From: Allobosea sp. WAO
GTDB lineage: Bacteria; Pseudomonadota; Alphaproteobacteria; Rhizobiales; Beijerinckiaceae
Length of the DNA: 64,000 nucleotides
NCBI RefSeq assembly: GCF_001509835.1
Contig: NZ_JXTJ01000008.1
Location: 186,001-250,000, forward strand
Reading direction: 5' to 3'
Shown here: piece after piece, positions 7,861 to 17,407 of the stretch
Numbering within the stretch: the stretch's first letter is position 1
How the letters are laid out: every line of letters starts with the position of its first letter
Translations under genes and position numbers: made by a program
Notes under the pieces: model-generated
What the model saw: only the letters and a program-made list of their open reading frames with translations
Database searches by the model: none
What the model was told of the DNA's origin: nothing

Positions 7861-10002
7861 TCAATCGCGCTTTCCGCCGCGTTTCAGATCCTGGTCGATC
7901 ATGTAGGCGGTGCGCTGGTTCAGGCGCTGGCGATAGACCTGCAGGTTTTCCATGACGCGCTGGACATAATTGCGCGTCTCGGAGAACGGGATGCGCTCGA
8001 CCCAATCGACGGCATCGACCTCGGGAAGGCGCGGGTCGCCATAGGCGGTGATCCATTTCTTCACATTGCCCGAGCCGGCATTGTAGGCGGCGAAGGTCAG
8101 GATGTAGGAGCCTCGCCAGTCGCCGAGCAGGTCGTTGAGATGGGCAGCCCCCATCTTCGCCGAATAGAGCGGGTCCTTGGTCAGCCGGTCGAGCTCGAAC
8201 GGCAGCTGTGCCCGTCTTGCCGTCTCGCGCGCCGTCGCCGGCATCATCTGCATCAGGCCGAGCGCACCGGCATGCGAGACTGCCGCCGGGTCGAAGGCGC
8301 TTTCCTGCCGGGCAATCGCGTGGACGATGGCCCGCTCCATCGGATCGCCGAGCACCGGGAACTCAGGCACGCCCGAGGTCGGGAAGGCGGCCTCGTCGAG
8401 CGGAAAACCGCGCTGCAGGGCGATCTTGCCGATGGTCAGCAAGGTCTTGGCGTCGCTGCGCTGGCGGGCAAGGTCGGCGATGGCCTCGAGCGCGGCGGTA
8501 TCGTGCAGGCGCTGCGACAGGTCGATCAGCAACTGGCCGGCGAGATCGGGCGCCTCGATCTCGTAGAGCAGCTTGGCGGCCTTGAAGCCGGGCAGATGCG
8601 CGAGCGGCGCCGCAACCGTACGCCTGACCGGCAGGTCCGTGAGGCCAAGCCGCGCGCGGGCAAGCTGGCCGTAATAGGCGACGGGGTGCTCGGCGGCGCG
8701 GCCATAGAAGGCCTTCGCCTCCTCGGCCTTGCCGAGCACGTCGGCAGCGCGGCCCTGCCAGTAGGTGGCGCGGGCGACCGAGATCGGCGTCTCGGCGATC
8801 TTGGCGGCCTCGGCGAAGTGCTTGGCCGCGCGTTCGGCGTCCTTTTCGAAGCGCAGCGCGATCCAGCCGGAATGCCACTCGGCGTCGATGCGCTCGGCCG
8901 TGTCCTCGGCGCCATGGCCGGAAACGACCGCATAGGCGCCCTTGGCGTCGCCATCGTCGAGCAGCCTGCGGGCGATCAGCCGGCGCTCGGTCCACCAGCC
9001 GTCGCCGTCGCCGAGCAGGGCCGGGTCGCGCGGGACCTCGGCGATGGCCTTCGCCGCATCCGCAGCCTTGCCGCTGCGGCGTGCCTGCTGCGCCTGCAGG
9101 AAGGCGAAGGAGATGTCCTTCTTCATGGCGGCGGGCACGGCGTCGATCTGCTTCTGCGCGATCGGGCCCTTGGCCTTGGCCGAGGCGAGGCGGACCTTCG
9201 CCAGCGCGACATAGTCCTGGGAGACGCGCGCGGCATTGCGCAGCGCCTCCTCGCTCTTTCCTGCGAAGAGGTAGCGCTCGGTGCGCAGGCGATGGTCGGC
9301 GGTGCTGAGCTTGTCGCCGAAATTGTCGAGCACGATCTTTTCGAGCCCGGCGCCGAGATGGTCGTTGAGCCAGGTCCGGCGCGCGAGCGCCAGCGCTTCC
9401 TGCTGCTTGCCCTCGGCGGCGAGGGCCCGTGCGAGCGCGACGCGGCCGGCCGGGCTGATCGGCTCGCCGCCATGGAAGAAGGCGCGGACGGTCTCCGGGC
9501 TGCGGCGGTCGTTGATCAGCGCCGCTTCGGCACGCCGACGGAACGGGGTGGTGCCGGGATAGTTCGGAAACTCGTCGAGGAAGGCGTCGATGCGCTCGAA
9601 GCTCACCACATTGGTCAGGCTGCGCAGCGCCACCCATTCCAGCATGCCGCGCACCGCCTTGTCGTCGACGCCGCGGGCGACGGCGTCGCCCTCTTCCAAC
9701 TTGCCGGTGCGATAGGCCACGACCGCCTTCTTCAGCGGCTCGAGGTCGATCCGCTCTTCCGGCCGGGCGATCTCTGCCGGCGGCGCGGGCGATGCGGGCG
9801 GCTCGGCCTGCGGCGCGAGCGAGGCCGTGACGCCGACATCGACGCTGGTGTTTCCGGTATCTGCTGCAGGCGTGTTGACGCTCACCAGCCGCTCTTCCTG
9901 AAAGGGATGCGAGCCGTCGGGGCCTGCCGAGCACGGGCCGGTTGCCACCAATATGAGCGTCAGGCCAGCTCCAAAGAACCGTCGGCCCGGCGATAGCGCC
10001 AT
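7861..10002 (-). CDS. slt: Soluble lytic murein transglycosylase
   Basis: 713 residues with an N-terminal signal-like hydrophobic segment (GAGLTLILVATGPCSA), so periplasmic. A long alpha-helical superhelical (TPR-like) region spans about 85-545, and the catalytic SLT domain lies at about 555-690. The catalytic Glu is E567 in 'RQESAFDP', followed by 'GALGLMQMMPATA' and 'AAYNAGSGNV', the three SLT signature motifs. It cleaves the MurNAc-GlcNAc bond of peptidoglycan to yield 1,6-anhydro products. It is divergent from dapA, which makes a peptidoglycan precursor (via diaminopimelate); this neighbour order is common in the Rhizobiales. Confidence 0.93.
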   Translation of the reverse strand: MALSPGRRFFGAGLTLILVATGPCSAGPDGSHPFQEERLVSVNTPAADTGNTSVDVGVTASLAPQAEPPASPAPPAEIARPEERIDLEPLKKAVVAYRTGKLEEGDAVARGVDDKAVRGMLEWVALRSLTNVVSFERIDAFLDEFPNYPGTTPFRRRAEAALINDRRSPETVRAFFHGGEPISPAGRVALARALAAEGKQQEALALARRTWLNDHLGAGLEKIVLDNFGDKLSTADHRLRTERYLFAGKSEEALRNAARVSQDYVALAKVRLASAKAKGPIAQKQIDAVPAAMKKDISFAFLQAQQARRSGKAADAAKAIAEVPRDPALLGDGDGWWTERRLIARRLLDDGDAKGAYAVVSGHGAEDTAERIDAEWHSGWIALRFEKDAERAAKHFAEAAKIAETPISVARATYWQGRAADVLGKAEEAKAFYGRAAEHPVAYYGQLARARLGLTDLPVRRTVAAPLAHLPGFKAAKLLYEIEAPDLAGQLLIDLSQRLHDTAALEAIADLARQRSDAKTLLTIGKIALQRGFPLDEAAFPTSGVPEFPVLGDPMERAIVHAIARQESAFDPAAVSHAGALGLMQMMPATARETARRAQLPFELDRLTKDPLYSAKMGAAHLNDLLGDWRGSYILTFAAYNAGSGNVKKWITAYGDPRLPEVDAVDWVERIPFSETRNYVQRVMENLQVYRQRLNQRTAYMIDQDLKRGGKRD

Positions 10003-10295
10003 CGAGGGATCCCCCCTAGCGCGCTTTCTCTCGTTCGGCCGGAGGGGTCGAACGGGAGAAGGTGCGCAGCGTTACGAACTGGAGCACGTCCTCGGCGCAA
10101 AAGAGCTGCCGACTTTTGCACAACCTGCTCCGGCAAACAGAATCGTAGCAGTGGCCTATGCTCCGAGACGGAGCTTTATGAAGTCCTAACCATGCCGCCA
10201 CGATAATTGATGGGTTGCTGGCTTTGCGGACTGCGACTGAAAGGCTATGTCTGTCGCCCGTTTTCCGCGCAACTATGTCGTTTTCAGGACCGCCC

Positions 10296-11189
10296 ATGAC
10301 CAAGCATGTGCCCTTCACCGGTTCACTCACCGCTCTGGTGACGCCGTTCAAGGACGGCAAGATCGACGAAGCGACCCTGCGCGCGCTTGTCGACTGGCAG
10401 ATCGAGAGCGGCAGCCATGGGCTCGTGCCCGTCGGCACCACCGGCGAAAGCCCGACGCTGAGCCATGACGAGCACGGTGAGGTCACCGAGATCGTCATCG
10501 ACCAGGCGAAGGGCAGGGTGCCTGTCATCGCCGGCGCCGGCTCGAACAACACCACCGAGGCGATCGCCCTGGCCAAGCATGCCGAGAAGGCCGGCGCCCA
10601 GGGCCTGCTCGTGGTCACGCCCTATTACAACAAGCCGACCCAGGAGGGCATGTATCAGCACTTCAAGGCGGTGAACGATGCGGTCGGCATCCCGATCATC
10701 ATCTACAACATCCCGCCGCGTTCGGTCGTCGACATGTCGGTCGAGACGATGAAGCGGCTCTACGAGCTGAAGAACATCGCCGGGGTGAAGGACGCCACCG
10801 CCAACCTCGCGCGCGTCTCGCAGCAGCGTCATGCGCTCGGCAACGACTTCATCCAGCTTTCGGGAGAGGACATGACGGCGCTGGCCTATATGGCGGCGGG
10901 CGGTCATGGCTGCATCTCGGTCGTCGCCAATGTCGCGCCCAAGCTCTGTGCCGAGCTGATGGTCTGCGCCCTCAAGGGTGATTATGCCGGCGCGCTGAAG
11001 CTGCAGGACCGGCTGGTTCCGCTGCATGACGCCGTGTTCAAGGAGCCGGGCCTGGCCGGCGCCAAGCACGGGCTGAAGCTGCTCGGCCGCATTTCCGAGG
11101 AGGTCCGCCTGCCCCTGCTGCCGGTGACGCCGGCGACCGGCGAGGTCATTCGCGGCGCCATGGTTCACGCCGGCCTGCTCAATGCTTAA
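10296..11189 (+). CDS. dapA: 4-hydroxy-tetrahydrodipicolinate synthase
   Basis: 297 residues, a cytoplasmic class I aldolase-type TIM barrel. It condenses pyruvate with aspartate semialdehyde in the first committed step of lysine/diaminopimelate synthesis. Visible marks are 'PVGTTGES' (Thr48-Thr49), 'VTPYYNKP' and Tyr137 in 'IIYNIPPR', with Schiff-base Lys165 in 'IAGVKDA'. The start at 10296 (MTKHVPFTG) is chosen over an in-frame TTG at 10215 because it gives the normal family length. The 293 bases upstream, shared with slt, hold both promoters; no clear boxes are seen. Confidence 0.95.
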   Translation: MTKHVPFTGSLTALVTPFKDGKIDEATLRALVDWQIESGSHGLVPVGTTGESPTLSHDEHGEVTEIVIDQAKGRVPVIAGAGSNNTTEAIALAKHAEKAGAQGLLVVTPYYNKPTQEGMYQHFKAVNDAVGIPIIIYNIPPRSVVDMSVETMKRLYELKNIAGVKDATANLARVSQQRHALGNDFIQLSGEDMTALAYMAAGGHGCISVVANVAPKLCAELMVCALKGDYAGALKLQDRLVPLHDAVFKEPGLAGAKHGLKLLGRISEEVRLPLLPVTPATGEVIRGAMVHAGLLNA

Positions 11190-11241
11190 GTGAGGCGTTC
11201 GGCGGTCGCCATCCGCGGCCGCCGAAGCCGGAGTTTTCTGA

Positions 11242-11715
11242 ATGAGCAAGCCCGATCCCGAGCGCTACAAGCTCGCGGCCGATAATCGCAAGGCCCGCTA
11301 CAACTACGCGATCACCGAGACGCTGGAAGCCGGCATCGCCCTGCAGGGCACCGAGATCAAGTCCCTGCGCGGCGGCAAGGCGACGATCGGCGAAAGCTAT
11401 GCCGGCCCGATGGGCGACGAGCTCTTCCTGTTCAACGCCCATATCCCGGAATATCTGGAAGCCAATCGCTTCAATCACGATGTGCGCCGGCCGCGGAAGC
11501 TGCTGCTGCATCGCCGCCAGATCAACAAGCTGATGGGGGCGATCCAGCGCGAAGGCTACACCGTCATCCCGCTCAAGGTCTATTTCAACGACAAGGGCCG
11601 GGCGAAGGTCGAGCTCGGCCTCGGCAAGGGCAAGAAGCTCCACGACAAGCGCGAGACCGAGAAGACCCGCGACTGGAACCGCGACAAGGCGCGGATCATG
11701 AAGACGGGCGGGTGA
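11242..11715 (+). CDS. smpB: SsrA-binding protein SmpB
   Basis: 157 residues. It binds tmRNA and brings it to stalled ribosomes for trans-translation. Family marks are the N-terminal '[10 protein letters not shown]', '[14 protein letters not shown]', 'ESYA', 'HIPEY', '[16 protein letters not shown]' and a basic C-terminal tail '[24 protein letters not shown]'. It lies 52 bases after dapA. The spacer holds a perfect 8-bp inverted repeat (11198-11205 / 11219-11226) followed by only four T, so at best a weak attenuator. No ssrA gene is visible in the window. Confidence 0.96.
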   Translation: MSKPDPERYKLAADNRKARYNYAITETLEAGIALQGTEIKSLRGGKATIGESYAGPMGDELFLFNAHIPEYLEANRFNHDVRRPRKLLLHRRQINKLMGAIQREGYTVIPLKVYFNDKGRAKVELGLGKGKKLHDKRETEKTRDWNRDKARIMKTGG

Positions 11716-11753
11716 GGGCGACCGCGGTGTTTATTCGGACTGACACAGGCCCC

Positions 11754-11860
11754 CGTCATTCCGGGCAAGCCGCATAGCGGCGCAGACCCGGAATCTGTCG
11801 AAGGTCGCAGGAACGCTACGATGGATTCCGGCGTTCCGCTTCGCTGCGGCTGGAATGACG
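11754..11860. repeat. Dispersed intergenic palindromic element, 'GTCATTCCGG' type
   Basis: Begins CGTCATTCCGGG and ends GGAATGACG as an imperfect inverted repeat of about 107 bases, with inner segments such as 'GGCAAGCCGCATAGCGGCGCAGACCCGG'. It is non-coding and sits downstream of the convergent smpB and NYN genes. A shorter member with the same ends is at 49781-49817. Confidence 0.7.
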
Positions 11861-11906
11861 AAACGGATTGCCGGCTCCGCGGCGGACTCTGCCGACGGTC
11901 GGAGCC

Positions 11907-12533
11907 TCAGGTGTCGGTAGGCTCGTCGCTCTGGCGGATGCCGTAACGCCGCTCGAGCCCGGGATGGGCAGGCGTGCCATGTCCGCTCGGGGTTCGGGCG
12001 CTGCGCTCGGCCGGATCGCGTCCGACCTTCTGCATGAGGTTGCCGAGCTCGACGAATTCGTCGCACTGCCGGCGCAGATCGTCGGCTACCATGGGCGGGT
12101 TGGTGTTGATGGTAGAGACCACCGAAACCTTGACGCCCTTGCGCTGCACCGCTTCGACCAGCGGCCGGAAATCGCCATCGCCGGAGAACAGGTAGATCTG
12201 GTCGAGATGCGGCGCGAGTTCGAGCATCTCGATCGCCAGCTCGATGTCCATATTGCCCTTGACGCGCCGGCGCCCGGTCGCGTCGGTGAACTCCTTCGCC
12301 GCCTTGGTGATGACCCGGTAGCCGTTATAGTCGAGCCAGTCGACCAGCGGCCGGATCGAGGTGTACTCCTCGCTCTCGATCAGGGTGGTGAAGTAGAAGG
12401 CGCGGATAAGGTTGCCGCGGCCCTGGAATTCCTTGAGCAGCCGGCGGTAATCCATGTCAAAGCCGAGCTGCTTCGAGGTGGCATAGAGATTTGCGCCATC
12501 AATGAAGAGCGCGATGCGCGGCTCGGCTGCCAT
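11907..12533 (-). CDS. NYN-domain (LabA/DUF88 family) putative ribonuclease
   Basis: 208 residues. NYN domains have a PIN-like metal-dependent nuclease fold. The acidic cluster is visible: 'LFIDGANLYA' near the N-terminus, 'KGNMDIELAIEML', and 'IYLFSGDGDFRPLVEAV'. The last 30 residues are polar and probably disordered. The start at 12533 is supported by GGGAGA ten bases upstream; a longer in-frame start at 12596 adds atypical sequence. The biological role is not established. It is convergent with smpB. Confidence 0.85.
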   Translation of the reverse strand: MAAEPRIALFIDGANLYATSKQLGFDMDYRRLLKEFQGRGNLIRAFYFTTLIESEEYTSIRPLVDWLDYNGYRVITKAAKEFTDATGRRRVKGNMDIELAIEMLELAPHLDQIYLFSGDGDFRPLVEAVQRKGVKVSVVSTINTNPPMVADDLRRQCDEFVELGNLMQKVGRDPAERSARTPSGHGTPAHPGLERRYGIRQSDEPTDT

Positions 12534-12683
12534 GGCAATATCTCCCGCTGAAATTCGTTCGATTATAAAGAATCTGCAACAAAGGCGGTGTAACAATGTC
12601 GAATGCCGGTCAAAATCCCGGCATTGGTCGTAGGGTCCCTGGCGCTTCGCCGCGGCTTTTCCGTGCGGCGAGACAGGGCCGGT

Positions 12684-13595
12684 TCAGCCCTTCGGGAACT
12701 CCAGGCCCATTTCGCGATAGCGCTCCGGATCGTCGCTCCAGTTCTCACGAACCTTGACGAACAGGAAGAGGTGGACCTTCGCTTCGGCCGCCTCAGAGAT
12801 CTCAACGCGCGCCTTCTGGCCGATCGCTTTGATGGTTTGGCCGCCTTCGCCGAGCACGATCTTGCGCTGGCTTTCGCGCTCGACATAGATCGTCTGCTCG
12901 ATCCTGACCGAGCCGTCCGGCCGCTGCTGCCAGCTCTCCGTCTCGACGGTCGAGCGGTAGGGCAGCTCGTCGTGCAGGCGCTCGAAGATCTTCTCGCGCG
13001 TGATCTCTGCGGCGAGGAAGCGCAGCGGCGCGTCGGAGATCTGGTCTTCCGGGTAGAGCCACGGTCCGGGCTTCAGCCGCGTCTCGAGCCAGGTCAGGAT
13101 GTCCTTGACGCCATAGCCCGTCAGCGCCGCGATCATGAAGGTCGTCTCGAACTTGCCGAGCTCGTTGACCTGCGCGGTGATGGCGAGGAGCTTTTCCTTC
13201 GGGACGGTGTCGATCTTGTTGAGGATCAGGAACTTCGGCTGCTTCAGCTCGGCGAGCTTTTCCAGCAGGCGCGTATTCTCCTCATGGTTGAAACGCTCGA
13301 CATCGATCAGCACGCCGATCAGGTCGGCATCGCCGGCACCGCCCCAGGCACTGGTCACCATGGCGCGGTCGAGGCGGCGCTTTGGCGCGAAGATGCCTGG
13401 CGTGTCGACGAAGATGATCTGGGTCGGTCCCGACAGCGCGATGCCGCGCACCTGCGTCCGCGTCGTCTGGACCTTGCGCGAGACGATCGAGACCTTGGCG
13501 CCGACGAGCTGGTTCAGCAGCGTCGACTTGCCGGCATTGGGGGCGCCAATCAGCGCGACGAAGCCGCAACGGGTCGGCAATTGAGGCTCAGCCAT
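12684..13595 (-). CDS. era: GTPase Era
   Basis: 303 residues. It is an essential Ras-like GTPase with a C-terminal KH domain that binds the 3' end of 16S rRNA and helps 30S assembly. Visible motifs are the P-loop 'GAPNAGKS' (17-24), switch 'TTRTQVRG', 'DTPG' (64-67) and 'NKID' (126-129), with the KH signature 'RKIVLGEGGQTIKAIG' near the C-terminus. The start at 13595 gives the family length and overlaps the rnc stop by eight bases. It is the last gene of lepB-rnc-era. Confidence 0.96.
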   Translation of the reverse strand: MAEPQLPTRCGFVALIGAPNAGKSTLLNQLVGAKVSIVSRKVQTTRTQVRGIALSGPTQIIFVDTPGIFAPKRRLDRAMVTSAWGGAGDADLIGVLIDVERFNHEENTRLLEKLAELKQPKFLILNKIDTVPKEKLLAITAQVNELGKFETTFMIAALTGYGVKDILTWLETRLKPGPWLYPEDQISDAPLRFLAAEITREKIFERLHDELPYRSTVETESWQQRPDGSVRIEQTIYVERESQRKIVLGEGGQTIKAIGQKARVEISEAAEAKVHLFLFVKVRENWSDDPERYREMGLEFPKG

Positions 13596-14319
13596 GCTCG
13601 CCCTCCGCATTTTCGTTCCACAGGCCCTGCCGGCGCAGGAGAGTTTCGGCGGCCGCCTGCTCGGCGAGGCGCTTGGAGCGCCCCTCGGCCTCGGCTTCCA
13701 CCAAGGTGCCGATCCGTACCGCGATCCGGAAGACCGGAGCGTGGTCGGGGCCCGAGCGGGCGAGTTCGGCATAGGTCGGGGTCGGATGACCCTGGCCCTG
13801 CGCCCATTCCTGAAGCGCCGTCTTGGCATCGCGCAGCGGCGTTACGGGCGTCAGCAGGCGCTGGCCGAAGCCGGCCTCGACCAGTTTGCGCGCAGCCGCA
13901 TAGCCGCCATCGATGAAGACGGCGCCGATCACGGCCTCGCAGGCATCGGCCAGGATCGCCTTGTTCTTGCGGGCTCCGGCCAGGATCTCGCCTTCGCCGA
14001 GGCGCAGATGCGGGCCGAGATCCCAGGCGGCGGCGACCTCGGCGCATGTCTCCTTGCGCACGAGATCGGCGAGGCGGCGCGACATGTCGCCTTCGACCGC
14101 CTGCGGGAAGGTGGTGAACAGCATGTCGGCGATCGAGAGGCCGAGCACCCGGTCGCCGAGGAATTCGAGGCGCTGATAGCTGGCGAGCCGACGCTGATCG
14201 GCGCTCATATGGGTCAGCGCCGTCTCCAGCAGGGAGCGTTCGGCGAAGCGGTGGCCGAGCTTTGCCTCGAGCCTCGAGAGCTCCGGCAGCTTGCGGCCGG
14301 TTTCACTGGGTTTCGTCAC
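13588..14319 (-). CDS. rnc: Ribonuclease III
   Basis: 243 residues from a GTG start at 14319, chosen because GTGA overlaps the lepB stop by four bases (translational coupling) and gives a normal length. An in-frame ATG at 14364 would add 15 residues and overlap lepB by 49 bases. The enzyme cuts double-stranded RNA (rRNA processing, sRNA/mRNA turnover). The catalytic signature 'YQRLEFLGDRVLGL' is intact, as are 'DACEAVIGAVFIDGG' and a C-terminal dsRNA-binding domain (KTALQEWAQGQG...RSKRLAEQAAAETLL). Confidence 0.95.
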   Translation of the reverse strand: MTKPSETGRKLPELSRLEAKLGHRFAERSLLETALTHMSADQRRLASYQRLEFLGDRVLGLSIADMLFTTFPQAVEGDMSRRLADLVRKETCAEVAAAWDLGPHLRLGEGEILAGARKNKAILADACEAVIGAVFIDGGYAAARKLVEAGFGQRLLTPVTPLRDAKTALQEWAQGQGHPTPTYAELARSGPDHAPVFRIAVRIGTLVEAEAEGRSKRLAEQAAAETLLRRQGLWNENAEGEHG

Positions 14320-15080
14320 TTGATCGTCGTGAACATGCGGTTCCAGCGTACGGTCCAGGGCCATTCCCAGATCCGCCAGGCGGAGGCGCCCTCGTCGATC
14401 GAGAAGAAGATGATCTCGGCGCGGCCGACGAAATTCTCGAAGGGCACGTAGCCGACGCTGCGATCACGCGAATCCAGCGAGTTGTCGCGATTGTCGCCCA
14501 TCATGAAGAAGTGCCCGGCTGGCACCGTGAAGACCGGCGTGTTGTCGAAAGTGCCGGTATCGCCCTCGCGCTCGATGATCTGGTGGCTGACGCCATTGGG
14601 CAGCGTCTCGCGATACTGGATCGCCGGCGCCGTGCGGCCCCAGGGGTCGGTGGTGGTGAAGTCGGCGATACGCTCGCGCTTCACCGCCTGGTTGTTGATG
14701 TGCAGCACGCCGTCGATCATCTGGATCCGGTCGCCCGGCAGGCCGATTACGCGCTTGATGTAGTCGGTCGAATTGTCGCTCGGCAGCTTGAACACGGCGA
14801 TGTCGCCGCGCTTCGGCTCCGCGGCCCAGACGCGGCCGTTGAACAGCGGCGGGCTGAACGGCACCGAATGCTTGGAATAGCCATAGGTGTATTTCGAGAC
14901 GAACAGATAGTCGCCGATCAGCAGGGTCGGGATCAGCGAGCCCGACGGGATGTTGAAGGGCTGGAACAGCAAGGTGCGGATCACCAGGGCGATCAGCAGC
15001 GCCTGGACGACGACCTTGACCGTCTCCAGGAACCCGCCTTCGTCCTTGGCCTTGCTCTTGATTTCCGCGTCGTTGGCCAC
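14316..15080 (-). CDS. lepB: Signal peptidase I
   Basis: 254 residues. It is an inner-membrane serine protease that removes signal peptides from exported proteins. One N-terminal membrane segment (about 22-40, [19 protein letters not shown]) is followed by '[16 protein letters not shown]' with nucleophile Ser48. The general-base Lys108 is in '[12 protein letters not shown]', and box E is '[12 protein letters not shown]'. It is the first gene of lepB-rnc-era, the standard alphaproteobacterial order; acpS and pdxJ, often adjacent, are separated here by aqpZ. Confidence 0.96.
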   Translation of the reverse strand: MANDAEIKSKAKDEGGFLETVKVVVQALLIALVIRTLLFQPFNIPSGSLIPTLLIGDYLFVSKYTYGYSKHSVPFSPPLFNGRVWAAEPKRGDIAVFKLPSDNSTDYIKRVIGLPGDRIQMIDGVLHINNQAVKRERIADFTTTDPWGRTAPAIQYRETLPNGVSHQIIEREGDTGTFDNTPVFTVPAGHFFMMGDNRDNSLDSRDRSVGYVPFENFVGRAEIIFFSIDEGASAWRIWEWPWTVRWNRMFTTIK

Positions 15081-15295
15081 AAGGGGCTCCTGCTGGCTAC
15101 CGTTTGAATGCGCGGTCTAGCCGAATGTCGGGCGAGGGACAACGCGCATCGCGTCACGGCCTCGTGCGCTGTGGAACCTCGGGAGGCGCATGGCTGTCCT
15201 GTCCCATGCGCGGAAGAAGTAAAGCGGTACGCGTTGACGAAAATGCCGCGCAAGAACAGCATCGCACCGTACTGCCGATTTTTTGGGGAATCATC

Positions 15296-15988
15296 ATGGG
15301 TGCAAAGAAATATGCCGCCGAAGTCATCGGTACGTTCTGGCTCACCTTTGCCGGCTGCGGCAGCGCGGTCATCGCTGCCGGGTTCCCGCAGGTCGGCATC
15401 GGCCTGCTCGGCGTCGCGCTGGCCTTCGGCCTCACCGTCGTGACCATGGCCTATGCGGTCGGGCACATTTCGGGCGGGCACTTCAACCCGGCCGTGACCA
15501 TCGGTCTGGCGGCAGGTGGCCGGTTCCCCGCCAGCCAGGTCCCTGGCTATATCGTGTCGCAGGTCATTGGCGGTATTGCGGCGGCGGCGGTGCTCTACTT
15601 CATCGCCAGCGGTGCGCCCGGCTTCGACGTCGCCAAGGGCTTCGCGTCCAACGGCTATGGCGAGCATTCGCCTGGCAAATACGGCCTCGGCGCGGCCTTC
15701 GTGATGGAATTCGTCATGACCGCCGTCTTCCTCTTCGTGATCTTCGGCGCGACCAGCAAGCAGGCGCCGGTCGGCTTCGCACCGCTGGCCATCGGTCTGG
15801 CGCTGGTGCTGATCCATCTCGTCAGCATTCCCGTCACCAACACCTCGGTGAACCCGGCACGCTCGACCGGCCCAGCCCTCTTCGTCGGTGGTTGGGCGAT
15901 CTCGCAGCTCTGGCTGTTCTGGCTGGCGCCGATCCTCGGCGGCATCTTCGGCGGCGTGCTCTATCGCTGGATCAACGACGAGGCCTGA
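15296..15988 (+). CDS. aqpZ: Aquaporin Z-type water channel
   Basis: 230 residues with six membrane helices and two half-helices carrying NPA motifs: 'GHFNPAVT' and '[11 protein letters not shown]'. This is the classic aquaporin arrangement, with the selectivity-filter Arg following the second NPA. The start at 15296 ([16 protein letters not shown]) is chosen because in-frame sequence upstream is not membrane-like. The gene lies between lepB and acpS on the opposite strand, breaking a usually compact cluster. The product moves water across the inner membrane; osmotic adaptation is the likely role. Confidence 0.94.
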   Translation: MGAKKYAAEVIGTFWLTFAGCGSAVIAAGFPQVGIGLLGVALAFGLTVVTMAYAVGHISGGHFNPAVTIGLAAGGRFPASQVPGYIVSQVIGGIAAAAVLYFIASGAPGFDVAKGFASNGYGEHSPGKYGLGAAFVMEFVMTAVFLFVIFGATSKQAPVGFAPLAIGLALVLIHLVSIPVTNTSVNPARSTGPALFVGGWAISQLWLFWLAPILGGIFGGVLYRWINDEA

Positions 15989-16035
15989 TTGGCCGTCTTT
16001 GGCACTGGCAGGCGCCAGCGCGAACCTTCAGTCGG

Positions 16036-16062
16036 CCGCCCGAGCAGGGCGGTCGGCTTTTT
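16036..16062 (+). terminator. Terminator of aqpZ, touching the acpS stop codon
   Basis: Six-base-pair stem CCGCCC (16036-16041) / GGGCGG (16047-16052) with flanking G-C context, then a five-T run at 16058-16062. The T run overlaps the TAA stop of the convergent acpS. Confidence 0.7.
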
Positions 16063-16468
16063 ACTCGACGGGGATTGGCCGCGCCTCGATCACCACGAAC
16101 GCTTGGGCCAGCGGCGGGTCGTCCGTCAGCGAGACATGGACGATCGCCTCATGTCCCGGCGGCGTCATCTTGGCGAGCCGCGCCGCCGCGCCCCCGGTCA
16201 GCTTCATGGTCGGTCGCCCGCCGGGCAGGTTGACCACTTCCATGTCGCGCCAGAACACGCCGTGGCTGATGCCGGTGCCGAGCGCCTTGGAGCAGGCCTC
16301 TTTCGCGGCGAAGCGGCGGGCATAGGAGGCCGCGCGGGTCGCCCTGCGATCCGATTTCGCCTGCTCGCCTTCCGTGAAGACGCGCTGCGTGAAGCGCGTC
16401 CCGAAACGCTGCAGCGAATTCTCGATGCGGCGGATGTCGCAGAGGTCGGAGCCGATGCCGAGGATCAT
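16061..16468 (-). CDS. acpS: Holo-[acyl-carrier-protein] synthase
   Basis: 135 residues. It transfers 4'-phosphopantetheine from CoA to the serine of apo-ACP, activating fatty-acid synthesis. The metal-binding N-terminal '[15 protein letters not shown]' and the signature '[16 protein letters not shown]' are present. It starts nine bases after the pdxJ stop, so pdxJ-acpS is an operon, as in many proteobacteria. Confidence 0.95.
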   Translation of the reverse strand: MILGIGSDLCDIRRIENSLQRFGTRFTQRVFTEGEQAKSDRRATRAASYARRFAAKEACSKALGTGISHGVFWRDMEVVNLPGGRPTMKLTGGAAARLAKMTPPGHEAIVHVSLTDDPPLAQAFVVIEARPIPVE

Positions 16469-16477
16469 AGACCCGCT

Positions 16478-17230
16478 TTATCCGGCGGTGCGGCCCTCGT
16501 CCATCGCCTGGCGCATCCGGGCGATGGTGGCTTCTAGGCCGACGAAGATTGCCTCGCCGATCAGGAAGTGGCCGATATTGAACTCGACGAAGTCGGGAAC
16601 GGCGGCGAGCTTGCGCGCCGTGTCGTAGTCGAGCCCGTGGCCGGCATGGACTTCCAGCCCGAGCGAGGCGGCGAAGGCGGCGCCCTTGGCGAGGCGCTGG
16701 AACTCGGCTTCGGCCTTGGCGGAATGCCCATCGGCGACGGCGTGGCACCAGGTTCCGGTGTGGAGCTCGACGACGGGCGCACCGAGCTCGGCCGCCATCG
16801 CGATCGGCGCCTCGTCGGGCTCGATAAACAGCGAGACCCGGCAGCCGGCCGCTTTAAGACGGGCGATCGCGGGCGCTAGAGGCGCAGCCTGACCGACGAC
16901 GTCGAGCCCGCCCTCCGTCGTCCGTTCCTCACGCTTCTCCGGAACCAGGCAGGCGGCGTGCGGCTTCAGCTTCTCGGCGAGGACGATCATCTCCTCCGTC
17001 GCCGCCATCTCGAAGTTGAGCGGCTTCGAAAGCTCGCGCGCCAGCCGCTCCATGTCGGCGTCGCGAATGTGGCGCCTGTCCTCGCGCAGATGCGCGGTGA
17101 TGCCGTCGGCGCCGGCGGCGATAGCGAGATGGGCGGCACGAACCGGATCGGGCAGGGCACCGCCGCGTGCATTGCGCACCGTGGCGACGTGGTCGACATT
17201 GATCCCAAGGCGCAGGCGGTTCTTCGGCAT
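16478..17230 (-). CDS. pdxJ: Pyridoxine 5'-phosphate synthase
   Basis: 250 residues, a TIM-barrel enzyme that condenses 1-deoxyxylulose 5-phosphate with 3-amino-2-oxopropyl phosphate to pyridoxine 5'-phosphate. Motifs: '[17 protein letters not shown]', '[16 protein letters not shown]', 'ELHTGTW', '[11 protein letters not shown]' and '[11 protein letters not shown]'. The ATG at 17230 is preferred to an in-frame GTG at 17251; GGGGAC lies upstream. It is the first gene of pdxJ-acpS. Confidence 0.96.
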   Translation of the reverse strand: MPKNRLRLGINVDHVATVRNARGGALPDPVRAAHLAIAAGADGITAHLREDRRHIRDADMERLARELSKPLNFEMAATEEMIVLAEKLKPHAACLVPEKREERTTEGGLDVVGQAAPLAPAIARLKAAGCRVSLFIEPDEAPIAMAAELGAPVVELHTGTWCHAVADGHSAKAEAEFQRLAKGAAFAASLGLEVHAGHGLDYDTARKLAAVPDFVEFNIGHFLIGEAIFVGLEATIARMRQAMDEGRTAG

Positions 17231-17407
17231 CGTCACGGTCCCCAGCTCCACGCTAGCCTGTACGCCTTGGCCGGCGCCGGCTCAAGGCAACGGAATTGAT
17301 CGGCATCTTCAGCGTTGTTGATCGATGGCGGGTACCGTGAGTATTCGCTCCGGATCCGCCCTTGCGGGAGCGAGCTGTTGTTAAGACCTGCGCGCTATTC
17401 TCTGGCG

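Noticed and set aside
7780-9996. A 738-codon open frame on the plus strand covering the lytic transglycosylase gene
   Set aside because: It is the exact antisense of slt, with no family features, no ribosome-binding site and arginine/glycine/alanine-rich content typical of shadow frames in GC-rich DNA.
11198-11226. Terminator between dapA and smpB
   Set aside because: The eight-base-pair inverted repeat is perfect, but the loop is 13 bases and only four T follow, inside the smpB ribosome-binding region, so a true terminator is unlikely.
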